This document shows, piece after piece, positions 1-13,051 of a stretch of 64,000 bases of DNA. Position 1 is the stretch's first letter. The number at the start of each line of letters is the position of its first letter. The stretch spans positions 1,357,501-1,421,500 of the forward strand of contig CM067537.1 of the NCBI GenBank assembly GCA_034509925.1. The letters are read 5' to 3'. This DNA is from Hirudinaria manillensis (taxonomy: Eukaryota; Annelida; Clitellata; Hirudinida; Hirudinidae). Below the pieces are notes generated by a model. It worked only from the letters and a program-made list of their open reading frames with translations, had not been told where the DNA came from and did no database searches. Position numbers and translations under genes: made by a program.

Positions 1-3000
1 AGAACACGCCACTGTTTTTGCAAGTATCAATAATTTTCAAATAATATCAACAAACATGACAATAAGATTCGTTATTTATTACTAACACAACCTTACTCAT
101 ACTTTTTGGGAAAGCTTGCAAGCAGGGCTCGGGAGACTACGTGGCCTGTTCTCAGTTATTTAAATGTGCATCTAAGCACGACATGTATGGTGACTGTGGT
201 TCTGATGGTTGTAGAGACGAATTTGCCGGAAGACATTGTTTAGGAAAAGGTACTTCATTTGATCCAAACGTATCCATTGTTTAAACATTCTTATATTTCG
301 GGTAAGTGACGCGGTGAGTGAGCATTTTCCGCGAAGAACTACAAAACGAAGGCACTTTTAAAAGTTAATAACGACATTTTTGATTTTTACTGGAAAACGT
401 AAAAACATTAATTATATTGGTTAGACAAAGAGTAAAAAACAAATAATGCAATACGAACAACGTAATTATTACAATAATATTGAAATGTAATGAAACGAGC
501 ATATTTTAGATGTCATAACACTTTCATTTAGAGGTTGGCGGTGATACACTGGATATCTCCGGTGATCCAACAGGTGACCCTTTAGAAATATGCCTGGATA
601 ATCACCTGTGCGAACACATGCCTCTAACAAGTTGCAAAATGGGTGAAATCGAAGTGTTTTGTGCTTGCGTGGATGGTTATTTCAGGGATCCAGATCAATC
701 TGAATGTCTAGGCAAGTTATTGGAAACACTATATATGTAGTAACAAAGTGAAACTATCAACTTGAATAGTAACGTTAATATATTATCGTTAACGAAGTAA
801 CAGACATAGCAGTAGTAACCATTTGCTTTTTCATCAAAATCTATTTTTATTAAATTTAGTTCACATAGTTTAATAAATTATTCCTTTCTAAAAGATAATG
901 AGGCTATTCGCATGGCCTCTTACAAATTAACTGTTATTAATATTATAATTATAAACGTGATTGCCAAAGAAATGTAAATAAATAAATAAACTTAAAAAAA
1001 AGATTAGCAGTGAAAATCCGTTATTAATTATTTAGATCTAGACGAATGCTTAGGAGAACCGTGTGAAGACGAATTAAGAATGTGTTTGAACCTGAACGGT
1101 TCTTATATGTGTGCTTGCAAACCCGGCTTCTTGGAAATTGATGGCACATGCTTTGGTATTACAAAAGTTATAAAATATTTAATCAATATAAGACAAATTA
1201 TACAATTTTTGAAATTACTTTAGAATGGAATAAATAAAATAAAATAAAATAAATAAATAAATAAATGGTGGTTCATCTATTAAAAATCCTTACCCTTACC
1301 CTTACCCATCCACAAGAAAGGTCCTACCACTTCTCTTGAAAACTATAGACCGATATCAATTACATCAACTAGCTGTAGAACTATGGAAAGAATAATCAAT
1401 AAATTTCTGATGCAACACCTTTTAAACCACAAGCTCATCGACTGCAACCAGCATGGCTTTATTCCCGCACGTTCAACCACCACTAACATCCTCGAATGCA
1501 CTCACCATTGGACAGAAACCATACAAAACAGACAAAATTTGGACATCATCTACTTGGATTTTCGCAAGGCCTTCGACTCTGTATCTCACTCAAAACTAAT
1601 GCTCAAAATTAGCACTTATGGTCTTAGTGACAATGTGATAGGATGGATTAGCGACTTTCTTAATCTGCGAACGCAAAAAGTCATAATAAACGGCTCTGTC
1701 TCGGAAGAGGTTGCCGTTACTAGTGGAGTTCCCCAGGGGAGTGTTCTTGGGCCAACATTATTTTTACTCTACATAAACGACCTTCCTGGCTTATTCAAGA
1801 ACTCAGACACAATTTGTAAGCTCTTCGCTGATGACATAAAGCTTTACAATAGTTCTCCTCTCCAGCTGCAGAGATCTCTTGATACGATAGTGGAGTGGAG
1901 TGAGAGATGGCAGCTACAACTCGCTCCCGACAAATGTCAGATTCTCTCATTAATTGGCTGCAAAAGATCTTTTCATCCAAATGAATATTGTATTCACAAC
2001 CACATACTGTCAAGAGTTAACTTGATTCGAGATCTAGGAATACTCATAGATTCTTCGCTCCGACTTGACAAACACATAGATAACATCACCAGAAAGGCAG
2101 CTACAATATCCAAACTGATTCTAGCATCATTTTCCTCACGTGACCATGACATCCTCATAAGGGCATTTTGTACCTTTGTTAGGCCAATACTCGAGTATGG
2201 CTCTCCTGTATGGAACCCACACAAAAAACTTCTCATCGATAGGCTTGAACAGATCCAAAAAAGATTCACCAAGGCCATTCCCACACTGGCCAAATATCCT
2301 TATCTGCTGAGACTAAAGATTCTTAAATTGCCCACCCTAGAAAAACGAAGACTACTGGCCGATCTCACCATGTGTTTTAAATTACTAAAAGGCCTTACTA
2401 ATAGCAAAATCTCCACTACTCTCAACAGATCAACATACAATAGGACCAGAGGCCACAACTACAAACTCAGGACAAACAAATTCCGTTGTAATACTTCCAA
2501 ATACTTTTTCTCCAATCGAATTGTCAAATCCTGGAACACCCTGCCAGCCCATGTCGTTAACTCCTCTACCACGTCCCGCTTCAATGCTGAGATCCACAAA
2601 TTGAACCTTAACCAATACCTTAAATATCATGAACCCTAAGAGCTTACATCTGTACAAGAGTTTTTTTTTTGTTTTTGTTTTTAAGTCCGAATGGCGATTG
2701 TTTATGTTCTATTTGCGCTTCAGTTGTTTTTTTTTTTCGAACGTGTCAGAGGCCTCGGCCCTTCGTTCGTCTCGAATAAATAAAATAAAATAAAATAAAT
2801 AAATAAATAAATGGTGGTTCATCTATTAAAAATCCTTACCCTTACCTCAACAGCCTAATATAATTTGGAGACCCCTTTTCCCCCAATACGAAGCAATAGC
2901 TGTGTTTTCGCGTCTTAGCCAAAAGACTCTTTTGGATTTAACTTGAAAATAAGCTTTTAATAAATGGAAAAATCTAAGGAATCGTTCAAAATGTTTAATA

Positions 3001-3447
3001 ATAATTAAAATTGATTAATTAATTTAGTGAATATTCATTACGTGCAGTCAACGTGACAATAAATTCTGACGAGGAGAGTTTAGGGACTGTGATGATCCTC
3101 ATTATCCCGTTAATTATCCTAATTGCCCTGGCTCTGACCCTGGCTTGGTTTGGATGTTGTTTAATAAATTATCACATGATTATTTAATCATTTAATATTT
3201 AATTTTCATTAATATGAACAACCATTTCTCGTGTTATAGGTCCGCCGTTAATAAAAAGCCAAAGAAAAAAGAATCTATAAGCAGTAGTTCAACGGGTACA
3301 AGTAGGACTAGTAGAGGTTCCAAGACCATATCTAGTGGAATGTCCAAGACCACTATTGGATCTACGAAAAAGGGTGTTGTGGGTACAACAAAGGCTGCTG
3401 TGGGCAAAACAAAGGCTGTTGCGGGTACATCAAAGGCTAAACATTGA
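1..3447 (+). CDS. Receptor gene A (5' end outside window): WSC end, EGF-like, EGF, EGF-Ca, TM, tail
   Basis: Only the 3' half is present. Exons read as <1-23, 115-249, 532-711, 1036-1155, 3048-3147 and 3240-3447. The first 23 bases are the end of a second WSC domain (…EHATVFA). Next come a six-cysteine EGF-like module (ending GRHCLGK), an EGF (CACVDGYFRD), and an EGF-Ca starting DLDEC with the NGSYMCAC core. The transmembrane exon has an NVT glycosylation site and the helix core LIIPLIILIALALTLAW. The tail is rich in Ser, Thr and Lys and ends …SKAKH. Introns are GT-AG and in phase, except after the EGF exon (711/712), which starts GCAAGT. The intron at 1156-3047 carries a LINE insertion. The tail has three copies of a 7-residue K-x-x-V/A-G-x-T repeat. 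The family plan comes from the complete copies B and C; the exon ends are inferred. Confidence 0.85.
1229..2846 (+). mobile_element. 5'-truncated Jockey/CR1-type LINE with 72-bp direct repeats
   Basis: An open frame from about 1302 to 2639 encodes the reverse transcriptase and C-terminal region of a non-LTR retrotransposon. It contains the NYRPIS block just upstream of the first Met (1383), FRKAFDSVSH, SGVPQGSVLGP, and the catalytic FADD motif. It is followed by a 3' UTR and a 37-bp (AATAAA/AAAT)n tail. The frame has no stops, so the insertion is young. The 5' part, including the endonuclease, is missing. A 72-bp direct repeat (1229-1300 and 2775-2846) flanks it and includes a copy of the tail plus 35 bp of gene sequence. 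The empty site is visible in units B and C (around 7332 and 11837). The 5' junction falls on a CTTACC repeat shared with the target. Confidence 0.92.
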
Positions 3448-4106
3448 ACAAAAACTTAGACAATCATCCTGGTGACTAAACATATATATCAAGATGCTAA
3501 CCTTTATCCCGGTCAAAACTTTTTTTAAGAATTGTTTTCGACTTCAGAAACAACGGCAGGAATTCAGCCATCGCTTTTATTTAACTTCGATTTTGAAATA
3601 AAAATAAAAATTGCAATCGTCTTCAGTAAAAGTGAATGAAAAGAAAAATATTCAAAATTCAGTAATTCACAAGTCGATTAATTCAATGATTTTGACATTC
3701 AAAATAATCTTTTAGCCTCTCGTCCTTTCCCCTATAAACACCGATTTGCGAATGTTTTTCCACTTACTTAAAAGAAGAGATTGCCTGATATGGAATTTGG
3801 ATGGTAGCATTCATGAAATTTATTTGTTTTAAAATCCTGGTTTCATCTATCTATTGGTAAACTAAAGAAACAACACAGTTAAATGTAAATTTTAAAATAC
3901 CCAATAGAAAATGTTGTAATTATTTTCTGTTTTTAGTTTATTTAACTCTGTCAAATGAAAGAGCACTTTCTAAATCTTGTTGGTTTTTCTATTTTTTACA
4001 TTTTAGAGTGCTTGCCGTAGTAACTCCAAATTTATTAATCCAAAGAGATTAACTCTAAAAAAAAATTTTTAAATGGTATTTAAATAAAAGAATTAAGTTG
4101 GAAAGA

Positions 4107-4361
4107 GTAGATATTCTTTTAAACATCGAAACGTCATTATTATCCCTGGTAACACACAACAGACAATTTTTACTTCAATAGCCTTAACTTTGCAGTTTCT
4201 ATATATCTGAGACAATATTGTAAAGTAATTTACAGATTATGTTAATATGAAATAATAATATTAATCATTTTTCCTCTTTGAATCAGACAGTTATATTTGT
4301 ATAATTAATATCCGTAAGCATCAAATTGTATCCATTTTTTCAGATTGAAAATTTCTTCGTA
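4107..4361 (+). promoter_or_regulatory. Conserved 5' flank of gene B
   Basis: The block starting gtagatattcttttaaacat and running to the start codon is retained upstream of genes B, C, D and E, and decayed near 20.2 kb. It includes the shared stretches catcgaaacgtcat and gaaaatttcttcgtaatgaa. D and E differ from B and C elsewhere in their spacers, so retention here suggests a promoter or 5' UTR. No TATA box or start site can be placed with confidence. The rest of the spacer from gene A (3448-4106) holds a likely poly(A) signal AATAAA near 3596 and no other feature I recognise. Confidence 0.5.
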
Positions 4362-7300
4362 ATGAATTGTTGCGCGAAAGGCTTTTTTTTCTTTGTCCTG
4401 AATTTATTATCAGGTTAATTTTGTTGAAATAAACATTATTAATTAACTATTTAACCAATTATTTAACCAAACCGTTTTAGAGACTCTAGCAGTTAACCTA
4501 GCTTTATGGAAGACTGCTGCATACTGTAAAGTATATCTCTCCGATGTAATGTTTGACACTAGAAAGCTGCACACAGAAGCTATGACGCATATGTGCCACT
4601 CTAATTCGTATATTAGTGTTAGCCTCGATAATTTCTACATGGTACATTTTGTCACAATCTTTGAAGGATATGGTGAGATTATTTCACAGATATTTCCATT
4701 TGTTGTTATATCTTGGCATTACATTATAAGATTTTGAAATAATAATCATATTTTATAATCATACATTTGTCTACACGACAAAATACATTAAGAAAAAAAC
4801 ATCGAAGTGTATATGTAAAACTCTCAATAATAACTGTCTAGAATTTAACGGTATTTTAAAGGGTCTGTTAATTAATTATTGCTCGAATAATCATAGTAAT
4901 TTTTAGGCAGATGAAATAATTGTTAAACAAACCCTTTCGTAAATTCTGCCGTCCATAGTTCTGTTTGGTAAATAAATGAAATGATTAAGGTAAATTTTGG
5001 AAAAATTATTTTGAATATCTCATGCAATACCTTTATTTAAAGGAACCGGTGGAGGCCAGTTGGACTTTTTCGAGGTGTTCACCATGACTCCTCCATATAT
5101 TAAAATTATGTGCTCCAAATACCCTGGAAAGACTGGAATTAGGAGAGGCTATCGAGTCAACTGCGTACCTGTGACATTACCCACCCCAGAAGTAATAATA
5201 GATTCAATGAAAAACAAGGGTTTTTACATTACCGAGATTGAGGTTCACACTCTAGGTAGAATTGTTTTCATAATACTCGACTTAATTGGCAAATAAAGTA
5301 CATCCAACTTTATGTAATTCCTACACATTGTCAGGCGTGGGACACCCGTCGGAACACATTTTGATTCATCGCGGATGTTATGAAGATTTCGGTGAGAAAA
5401 CAATCAGTTCTAAAATGGAATTGGAAATATGCCAATCGTCTTGCTTATCGGACAGTTACATATTTGCCGGAATCAAAGTCAAGTTGCAACTTTTGTGATA
5501 TTAGAAACTGTAATGAATAGTTACTTCTTCTTGAATAGGGTAGCTCAAAGGAATGCCTTTGTGCAAATAACATCAAAGAAGGCACTGAAAGATCTTCGAA
5601 TATGTGTAACTATGTATGTGTTGACGGAGTGCACAATTGCGGTGGTGATGGTTATGCTTCAGTTTATCTGAGTAGGTGTTTGAACAATTTGTCGATCTTG
5701 TACTGAGAGATGAAAATAAAATTCTCTTACATATAATACATTCTATTCCAGTTCTTCCGCCATTGCCGCATTTCAGGGGCTGTTTGAAAATAGAACCGAA
5801 ATCTTTAGAAGTAGCTGAGAAAATTTCTGACATGACGATAGACAAGTGTCTGCTCTTATGTGACGCTCACAGATACGCATTGCTACATGTAACGGTCCAA
5901 CTTTGTTCATGTTTTTAAACTTATCATTTTTTCGTTATTATCAAATTATGTTTTCATAGGATAACTTTGAATTGCACTAAGTTATATTTTCAAAGAATGG
6001 TGATACTTGCTTTTGCAAGGATGACATCGATACCGTTATCGTCACCCATGACATGACAAATTGCAATATTATGTGCGGAGGCCAGCCAAATATTATGTGT
6101 GGGGGGCTAGAACACGCCACTGTTTTTGCAAGTATCATTAATTTTCAAATAATATCAACAAACATGACAATAAGATTCGTTATTTATTACTAACACAACC
6201 TTACTCATACTTTTTGGGAAAGCTTGCAAGCAGGGCTCGGGAGACTACGTGGCCTGTTCTCAGTTATTTAAATGTGCATCTAAGCACGACATGTATGGTG
6301 ACTGTGGTTCTGATGGTTGTAGAGACGAATTTGCCGGAAGGCATTGTTTAGGAAAAGGTACTTCATTTGATCCAAACGTATCCATTGTTTAAACATTCTT
6401 ATATTTCGGGTAAGTGACGCGGTGAGTGAGCATTTTCCGCGAAGAACTACAAAACGAAGGCACTTTTAAAAGTTAATAACGACATTTTTGATTTTTACTG
6501 GAAAACGTAAAAACATTAATTATATTGGTTAGACAAAGAGTAAAAAACAAATAATGCAATACGAACAACGTAATTATTACAATAATATTGAAATGTAATG
6601 AAACGAGCATATTTTAGATGTCATAACACTTTCATTTAGAGGTTGGCGGTGATACACTGGATATCTCCGGTGATCCAACTGGTGACCCTTTAGAAATATG
6701 CCTGGATAATCACCTGTGCGAGCACATGCCACTAACAAGTTGCAAAATGGGTGAATTCGAAGTGTTTTGTGCTTGCGTGGATGGTTATTTCAGGGATCCA
6801 GATCAATTTGAATGTCTAGGCAAGTTATTGGAAACACTATATATGTAGTAACAAAGTGAAACTATCAACTTGAATAGTAACGTTAATATATTATCGTTAA
6901 CGAAGCAACAGACATAGCAGTAGTAACCATTTGCTTTTTCATCAAAATCTATTTTTATTAAATTTAGTTCACATAGTTTAATAAATTATTCCTTTCTAAA
7001 AGATAATGAGGCTATTCGCATGGCCTCTTACAAATTAACTGTTATTAATATTATAATTATAAACGTGATTGCCAAAAAAATGTAAATAAATAAATAAACT
7101 TAAAAAAAAGAATAGCAGTGAAAATCCGTTATTAATTATTTAGATCTAGACGAATGCTTAGGAGAACCATGTGAAGACGAATTAAGGATGTGTTTGAACA
7201 TGAATGGTTCTTATACGTGTGCTTGCAAACCCGGCTTTTTGGAAATTGATGGCAAATGCTTAGGTATTACAAAAGTTAAAAAAATTTAATCAATTTAAGA

Positions 7301-7930
7301 CAAATTATACAATTTTTGAAATTACTTTAGAATGGTGGTTCATCCATTAAAAATCCTTCCCCTTACCTCAACAGGCTTATATAATTTGGAGACCCCTTTT
7401 CCCCCAATACGAAACAGTAGCTTTCGATGTTTTCGCGTCTTAGCGAAAAGACTCTTTTGGATTTAATTTGAAATTAAGCTTCTAATAGGTGTAATAATCT
7501 AAGGAATCGTTCAAAATGTTTAATAATAATTAAAATTGATTAATTAATTTAGTGAATATTCATTACGTGCAGTCAACGTGACAATAAATTCTGACGAGGA
7601 GAGTTTAGGGACTGTGATGCTCCTCATTATCCCGTTAATTATCCTAATTGCCCTGGCTCTGACCCTGGCTTGGTTTGGATGTTGTTTAATAAATTATCAC
7701 ATGATTATTTAATCATTTAATATTTAATTTTCATTAATATGAACAACCATTTGTCGTGTTATAGGTCCGTCGTTAATAAAAAGCCAATGAAAAAAGAATC
7801 TATAAGCAGTAGTTCAACGGGAACAGGTAGGACTAGTAGAGATTCCAAGACCATATCTAGTGGAATGTCCAAGACCACTATTGGATCTACGAAAAAGGCT
7901 GTTGTGGTTACATCAAAGGCTAAAAATTGA
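4362..7930 (+). CDS. Receptor gene B: SP, F5/8-like, 2 WSC, 3 EGF-type, TM, short tail
   Basis: Twelve exons give a 568-residue protein: 4362-4413, 4481-4672, 5043-5255, 5335-5477, 5539-5671, 5752-5888, 5996-6131, 6223-6357, 6640-6819, 7144-7263, 7573-7672, 7765-7930. All exons join in frame. Signal peptide is residues 1-17 (MNCCAKGFFFFVLNLLS). The F5/8/fucolectin-like domain covers about 18-152, from AVNLALWK to ITEIEVHTLG. WSC1 is 153-245 (HRGCYEDF … ECLC … NCGGDGYASVYL). WSC2 is 245-336. The EGF-like module is 336-380, EGF 381-440, EGF-Ca 441-480 (DLDEC). The helix is about 494-514, followed by SVVNKKPMKK and a Ser/Thr/Lys tail. The start is fixed by alignment with C, D and E. The EGF exon donor (6820) is GC instead of GT. 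The tail has one copy of the 7-residue repeat. A role in surface recognition is inferred from the modules. Confidence 0.88.
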
Positions 7931-8602
7931 ACAAAAACGTAGACAATCATCCTGGTGACTAAACATATATATCAAGATGCTAACCTTTATCCCGGTCAAA
8001 ACTTATTTTAAGAATTGTTTTTGACTTCAGAAACAACGGCACGAATTCAGCCATTGCTAGGAAAACAACCATTTTATTTAACTTCGATTTTGAAATAAAA
8101 ATAAAAATTGCAATCGTCTTCAGTAAAAGTGAATGAAAAGAAAAATATTCAAAATTCAGTAATTCACAAGTCGATTAATTCAATGATTTTGACATTCAAA
8201 AAAATCTTTTAGCCTCTCGTCCTTTCCCCTATAAACACCGATTTGCGAATGTTTTTCCACTTACTTAAAAGAAGAGATTGCCTGATATGGAATTTGGATG
8301 GTAGCATTCATGAAATTTATTTGTTTTAAAATCCTGGTTTCATCTATCTATTGGTAAACTAAAGAAACAACACAGTTAAATGTAAATTTTAAAATATCCA
8401 ATAGAAAATGTTGTAATTATTTTCTGTTTTTAGTTTATTTAACACTGTCAAATGAAAGAGTACTACCTAAATCTTGTTGGTTTTTCTATTTTTTACATTT
8501 TAGAGTGCTTGCCGTAGTAACTCCAAATTTATTAATCCAAAGAGATTAACTCTAAAAAAAATTTTTAAATGGTATTTAAATAAAAGAATTAAGTTGGAAA
8601 GA

Positions 8603-8858
8603 GTAGATATTCTTTTAAACATCGAAACGTCATTATTATCCCTGGTAACACACAACAGACAATTTTTACTTCAATAGCCTTAACTTTGCAGTTTCTATAT
8701 ATCTGAGACAATATTGTAAAGTAATTTACAGATTATGATAATATGAAATAATAATATTAATCATTTTTCCTCTTTGAATCAGACAGTTATATTTGTATAA
8801 TTAATATCCGTAAGCATCAAAATTGTATCCATTTTTTCAGATTGAAAATTTCTTCGTA
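8603..8858 (+). promoter_or_regulatory. Conserved 5' flank of gene C
   Basis: Same block as upstream of gene B, nearly identical in sequence. The spacer from the end of gene B (7931-8602) is also a near copy of the A-B spacer, with AATAAA near 8094 as the likely poly(A) signal of gene B and no other recognisable feature. Confidence 0.5.
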
Positions 8859-11800
8859 ATGAATTGTTGCGCGAAAGGCTTTTTTTTCTTTGTCCTGAAT
8901 TTATTATCAGGTTAATTTTGTTGAAATAAACATTGTTAATTAACTATTTAACCAATTATTTAACCAAACCTTTTTAGAGACTCTAGCAGTTAACCTAGCT
9001 TTATGGAAGACTGCTGCATACTGTAAAGTATATCTCTCCGATGTAATGTTTGATACTAGAAAGCTGCACACAGAAGCTATGACGCATATGTGCCACTCTA
9101 ATTCGTATATTAGTGTTAGCCTCGATAATTTCTACATGGTACATTTTGTCACAATCTTTGAAGGATATGGTGAGATCATTTCACAGATATTTCCATTTGT
9201 TGTTATATCTTGGCATTACATTATAAGATTTTGAAATAATAATCATATTTTATAATCATACATTTGTCTACACGACAAAATACATTAAGAAAAAAACATC
9301 GAAGTGTATATGTAAAACTCTCAATAATAAGTGTCTAGAATTTAACGGTATTTTAAAGGGCCTGTTAATTAATTATTGCTCGAATAATCATAGTAATTTT
9401 TAGGCAGATGAAATAATTGTTAAACAAACCCTTTCGTAAATTCTGCCGTCCATAGTTCTGTTTGGTAAATAAATGAAATGATTAAGGTAAATTTTGTAAC
9501 AAATATTTTGAATTTCTCATGCAATACCTTTATTTAAAGGAACCGGTGGAGGCCAGTTGGACTTTTTCGAGGTGTTCACCATGACTCCTCCATATATTAA
9601 AATTATGTGCTCCAAATACCCTGGAAAGACTGGAATTAGGAGAGGCTATCGAGTCAACTGCGTACCTGTGACATTACCCACCCCAGAAGTAATAATAGAT
9701 TCAATGAAAAACAAGGGTTTTTACATTACCGAGATTGAGGTTCACACTCTAGGTAGAATTGTTTTCATAATACTCGACTTAATTGGCAAATAAAGTACAT
9801 CCAACTTTATGTAATTCCCACACATTGTCAGGTGTGGGACACCCGTCGGAACACATTTTGATTCATCGCGGATGTTATGAAGATTTCGGTGAGAAAACAA
9901 TCAGTTCTAAAATGGAATTGGAAATATGCCAATCGTCTTGCTTATCGGACAGTTACATATTTGCTGGAATCAAAGTCAAGTTGCAACTTTTGTGATATTA
10001 GAAACTGTACTGAATAGTTACTTCTTCTTGAATAGGGTAGCTCAAAGGAATGCCTTTGTGCAAATAACATCAAAGAAGGCACTGAAAGATCTTCGAATAT
10101 GTGTAACTATGTATGTGTTGACGGAGTGCACAATTGCGGTGGTGATGGTTATGCTTCAGTTTATCTGAGTAGGTGTTTGAACAATTTGTCGATCTTGTAC
10201 TGAGAGATGATAATAAAATTCTCTTACATATAATACATTCTATTCCAGTTCTTCCGCCATTGCCGCATTTCAGGGGCTGTTTGAAAATAGAACCGAAATC
10301 TTTAGAAGTAGCTGAGAAAATTTCTGACATGACGATAGACAAGTGTCTGCTCTTATGTGACGCTCACAGATACGCATTGCTACATGTAACGGTCCAACTT
10401 TGTTCATGTTTTTAAACTTATCATTTTTTCGTTATTATCAAATTATGTTTTCATAGGATAACTTTGAATTGCACTAAGTTATATTTTCAAAGAATGGTGA
10501 TACTTGCTTTTGCAAGGATGACATCGATACCGTTATCGTCACCCATGACATGACAAATTGCAATATTATGTGCGGAGGCCAGCCAAATATTATGTGTGGG
10601 GGGCTAGAACACGCCACTGTTTTTGCAAGTATCATTAATTTTCAAATAATATCAACAAACATGACAATAAGATTCGTTATTTATTACTAACACAACCTTA
10701 CTCATACTTTTTGGGAAAGCTTGCAAGCAGGGCTCGGGAGACTACGTGGCCTGTTCTCAGTTATTTAAATGTGCATCTAAGCACGACATGTATGGTGACT
10801 GTGGTTCTGATGGTTGTAGAGACGAATTTGCCGGAAGGCATTGTTTAGGAAAAGGTACTTCATTTGATCCAAACGTATCCATTGTTTAAACATTCTTATA
10901 TTTCGGGTAAGTGACGCGGTGAGTGAGCATTTTCCGCGAAGAACTACAAAACGAAGGCACTTTTAAAAGTTAATAACGACATTTTTGATTTTTACTGGAA
11001 AACGTAAAAACATTAATTATATTGGTTAGACAAAGAGTAAAAAACAAATAATGCAATACGAACAACGTAATTATTACAATAATATTGAAATGTAATGAAA
11101 CGAGCATATTTTAGATGTCATAACACTTTCATTTAGAGGTTGGCGGTGATACACTGGATATCTCCGGTGATCCAACTGGTGACCCTTTAGAAATATGCCT
11201 GGATAATCACCTGTGCGAGCACATGCCACTAACAAGTTGCAAAATGGGTGAATTCGAAGTGTTTTGTGCTTGCGTGGATGGTTATTTCAGGGATCCAGAT
11301 CAATCTGAATGTCTAGGCAAGTTATTGGAAACACTATATATGTAGTAACAAAGTGAAACTATCAACTTGAATAGTAACGTTAATATATTATCGTTAACGA
11401 AGCAACAGACATAGCAGTAGTAACCATTTGCTTTTTCATCAAAATCTATTTTTATTAAATTTAGTTAGTTCACATATTTTAATTAATGATTCCTTTCTAA
11501 AAGATAATGAGGCTATTCGCATGGCTTCTTACAAATTAACTGTTATTAATATTAACTGTTTATAATTATAAACGTGATTGCCGAAAAAATGTAAATAAAT
11601 GAACTTAAGAAAAAAATTAGCAGTGAAAATCCGTTATTAAATATTTAGATCTAGACGAATGCTTAGGAGAACCATGTGAAGACGAATTAAGGATGTGTTT
11701 GAACATGAATGGTTCTTATACGTGTGCTTGCAAACCCGGCTTTTTGGAAATTGATGGCAAATGCTTAGGTATTACAAAAGTTAAAAAAATTTAATCAATT

Positions 11801-12456
11801 TAAGACAAATTATACAATTTTTGAAATTACTTTAGAATGGTGGTTCATCCATTAAAAATCCTTCCCCTTACCTCAACAGGCTTATATAATTTGGAGACCC
11901 CTTTTCCCCCAATACGAAACAGTAGCTTTCGATGTTTTCGCGTCTTAGCCAAAAGACTCTTTTGGATTTAATTTGAAATTAAGCTTCTAATAGGTGTAAT
12001 AATCTAAGGAATCGTTCAAAATGTTTAATAATAATTAAAATTGATTAATTAATTTAATGAATATTCATTACGTGCAGTCAACGTGACAATAAATTCTGAC
12101 GAGGAGAGTTTAGGGACTGTGATGCTCCTCATTATCCCGTTAATTATCCTAATTGCCCTGGCTCTGACCCTGGCTTGGTTTGGATGTTGTTTAATAAATT
12201 ATCACATGATTATTTAATCATTTAATATTTAATTTTCATTAATATGAACAACCATTTGTCGTGTTATAGGTCCGTCGTTAATAAAAAGCCAATGAAAAAA
12301 GAATCTATAAGCAGTAGTTCAACGGGAACAGGTAGGACTAGTAGAGATTCCAAGACCATATCTAGTGGAATGTCCAAGACCACTATTGGATCTACGAAAA
12401 AGGCTGTTGTGGGTACAACAAAGGCTGTTGTGGGTACATCAAAGTCTAAAAATTGA
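8859..12456 (+). CDS. Receptor gene C: near-identical copy of gene B
   Basis: Twelve exons give 575 residues: 8859-8910, 8978-9169, 9540-9752, 9832-9974, 10036-10168, 10249-10385, 10493-10628, 10720-10854, 11137-11316, 11649-11768, 12078-12177, 12270-12456. Every exon except the last has the same length as in gene B, and the F5/8 and first WSC peptides are identical. The main coding difference is the tail, which has two 7-residue repeats (ending VVGTSKSKN) against one in B and three in A. The EGF exon again uses a GC donor (11317). The shared open frames, in-phase introns and silent small differences argue for a working gene. AATAAA near 12620 may be the poly(A) signal. Confidence 0.88.
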
Positions 12457-13051
12457 ACATTAACTTAGACAATCATCCTGGTGACTAAACATATATATCA
12501 AGATGCTAACCTTTATAGCTGTCAAAACTTATTTTAAGAATTGTTTTTGACTTCAGAAACAACGGCACGAATTCAGCCATTGCTATGAAAACAAACATTT
12601 TATTTAATTTCGATTTTGAAATAAAAATAAAAATTGCAATGGTCTTCAGTAAAAGTGAATGAAAAGAAAACTATTCAAAATTCAGTAATTCACAAGTCGA
12701 TTAATTCAATGATTTTGACATTCAAAAAAATCTTTTAGCCTCTCGTCCTTTCCCCTATAATCACCGATTTGCGAATGTTTTTCCACTTACTTAAAAGAAG
12801 AGATTGCCTGATATGGAATTTGCATGGTAGCATTCATGAAATTTATTTGTTTTAAAATATTAAACATTCAATAATTCATAAGTCAATTAATTCAATGGTC
12901 TTGACATTCAAAGAAAAATTAAATATATATGTAGAAATATTTAACTGACAAGAATATAATAATAGATATCCAAAATATCGCTTGACCAAAAGAGATTAGC
13001 TAAAATTTTTTATAACTGATTGGATTCTCGAAAAGAATTGAAAAGAAACGC

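Larger units (their letters stand above)
1..12860 (+). repeat. Tandem array of three ~4.5-kb gene units (A, B, C)
   Basis: The string agaacacgccactgtttttg occurs at 1, 6109 and 10606, and introns, exons and spacers line up after each occurrence. Unit B runs 6109-10605, 4497 bp. Unit A is 6108 bp, and the excess is mostly the LINE insertion at 1229-2846. Introns and spacers match as closely as exons, so the duplication is recent or the copies are homogenised by gene conversion. Similarity in the C unit fades after about 12860. The array continues left of the window, since A starts in mid-gene. Confidence 0.92.

Noticed and set aside
1795..2657. Minus-strand frames inside the LINE
   Set aside because: Shadows of the intact + strand reverse transcriptase frame.
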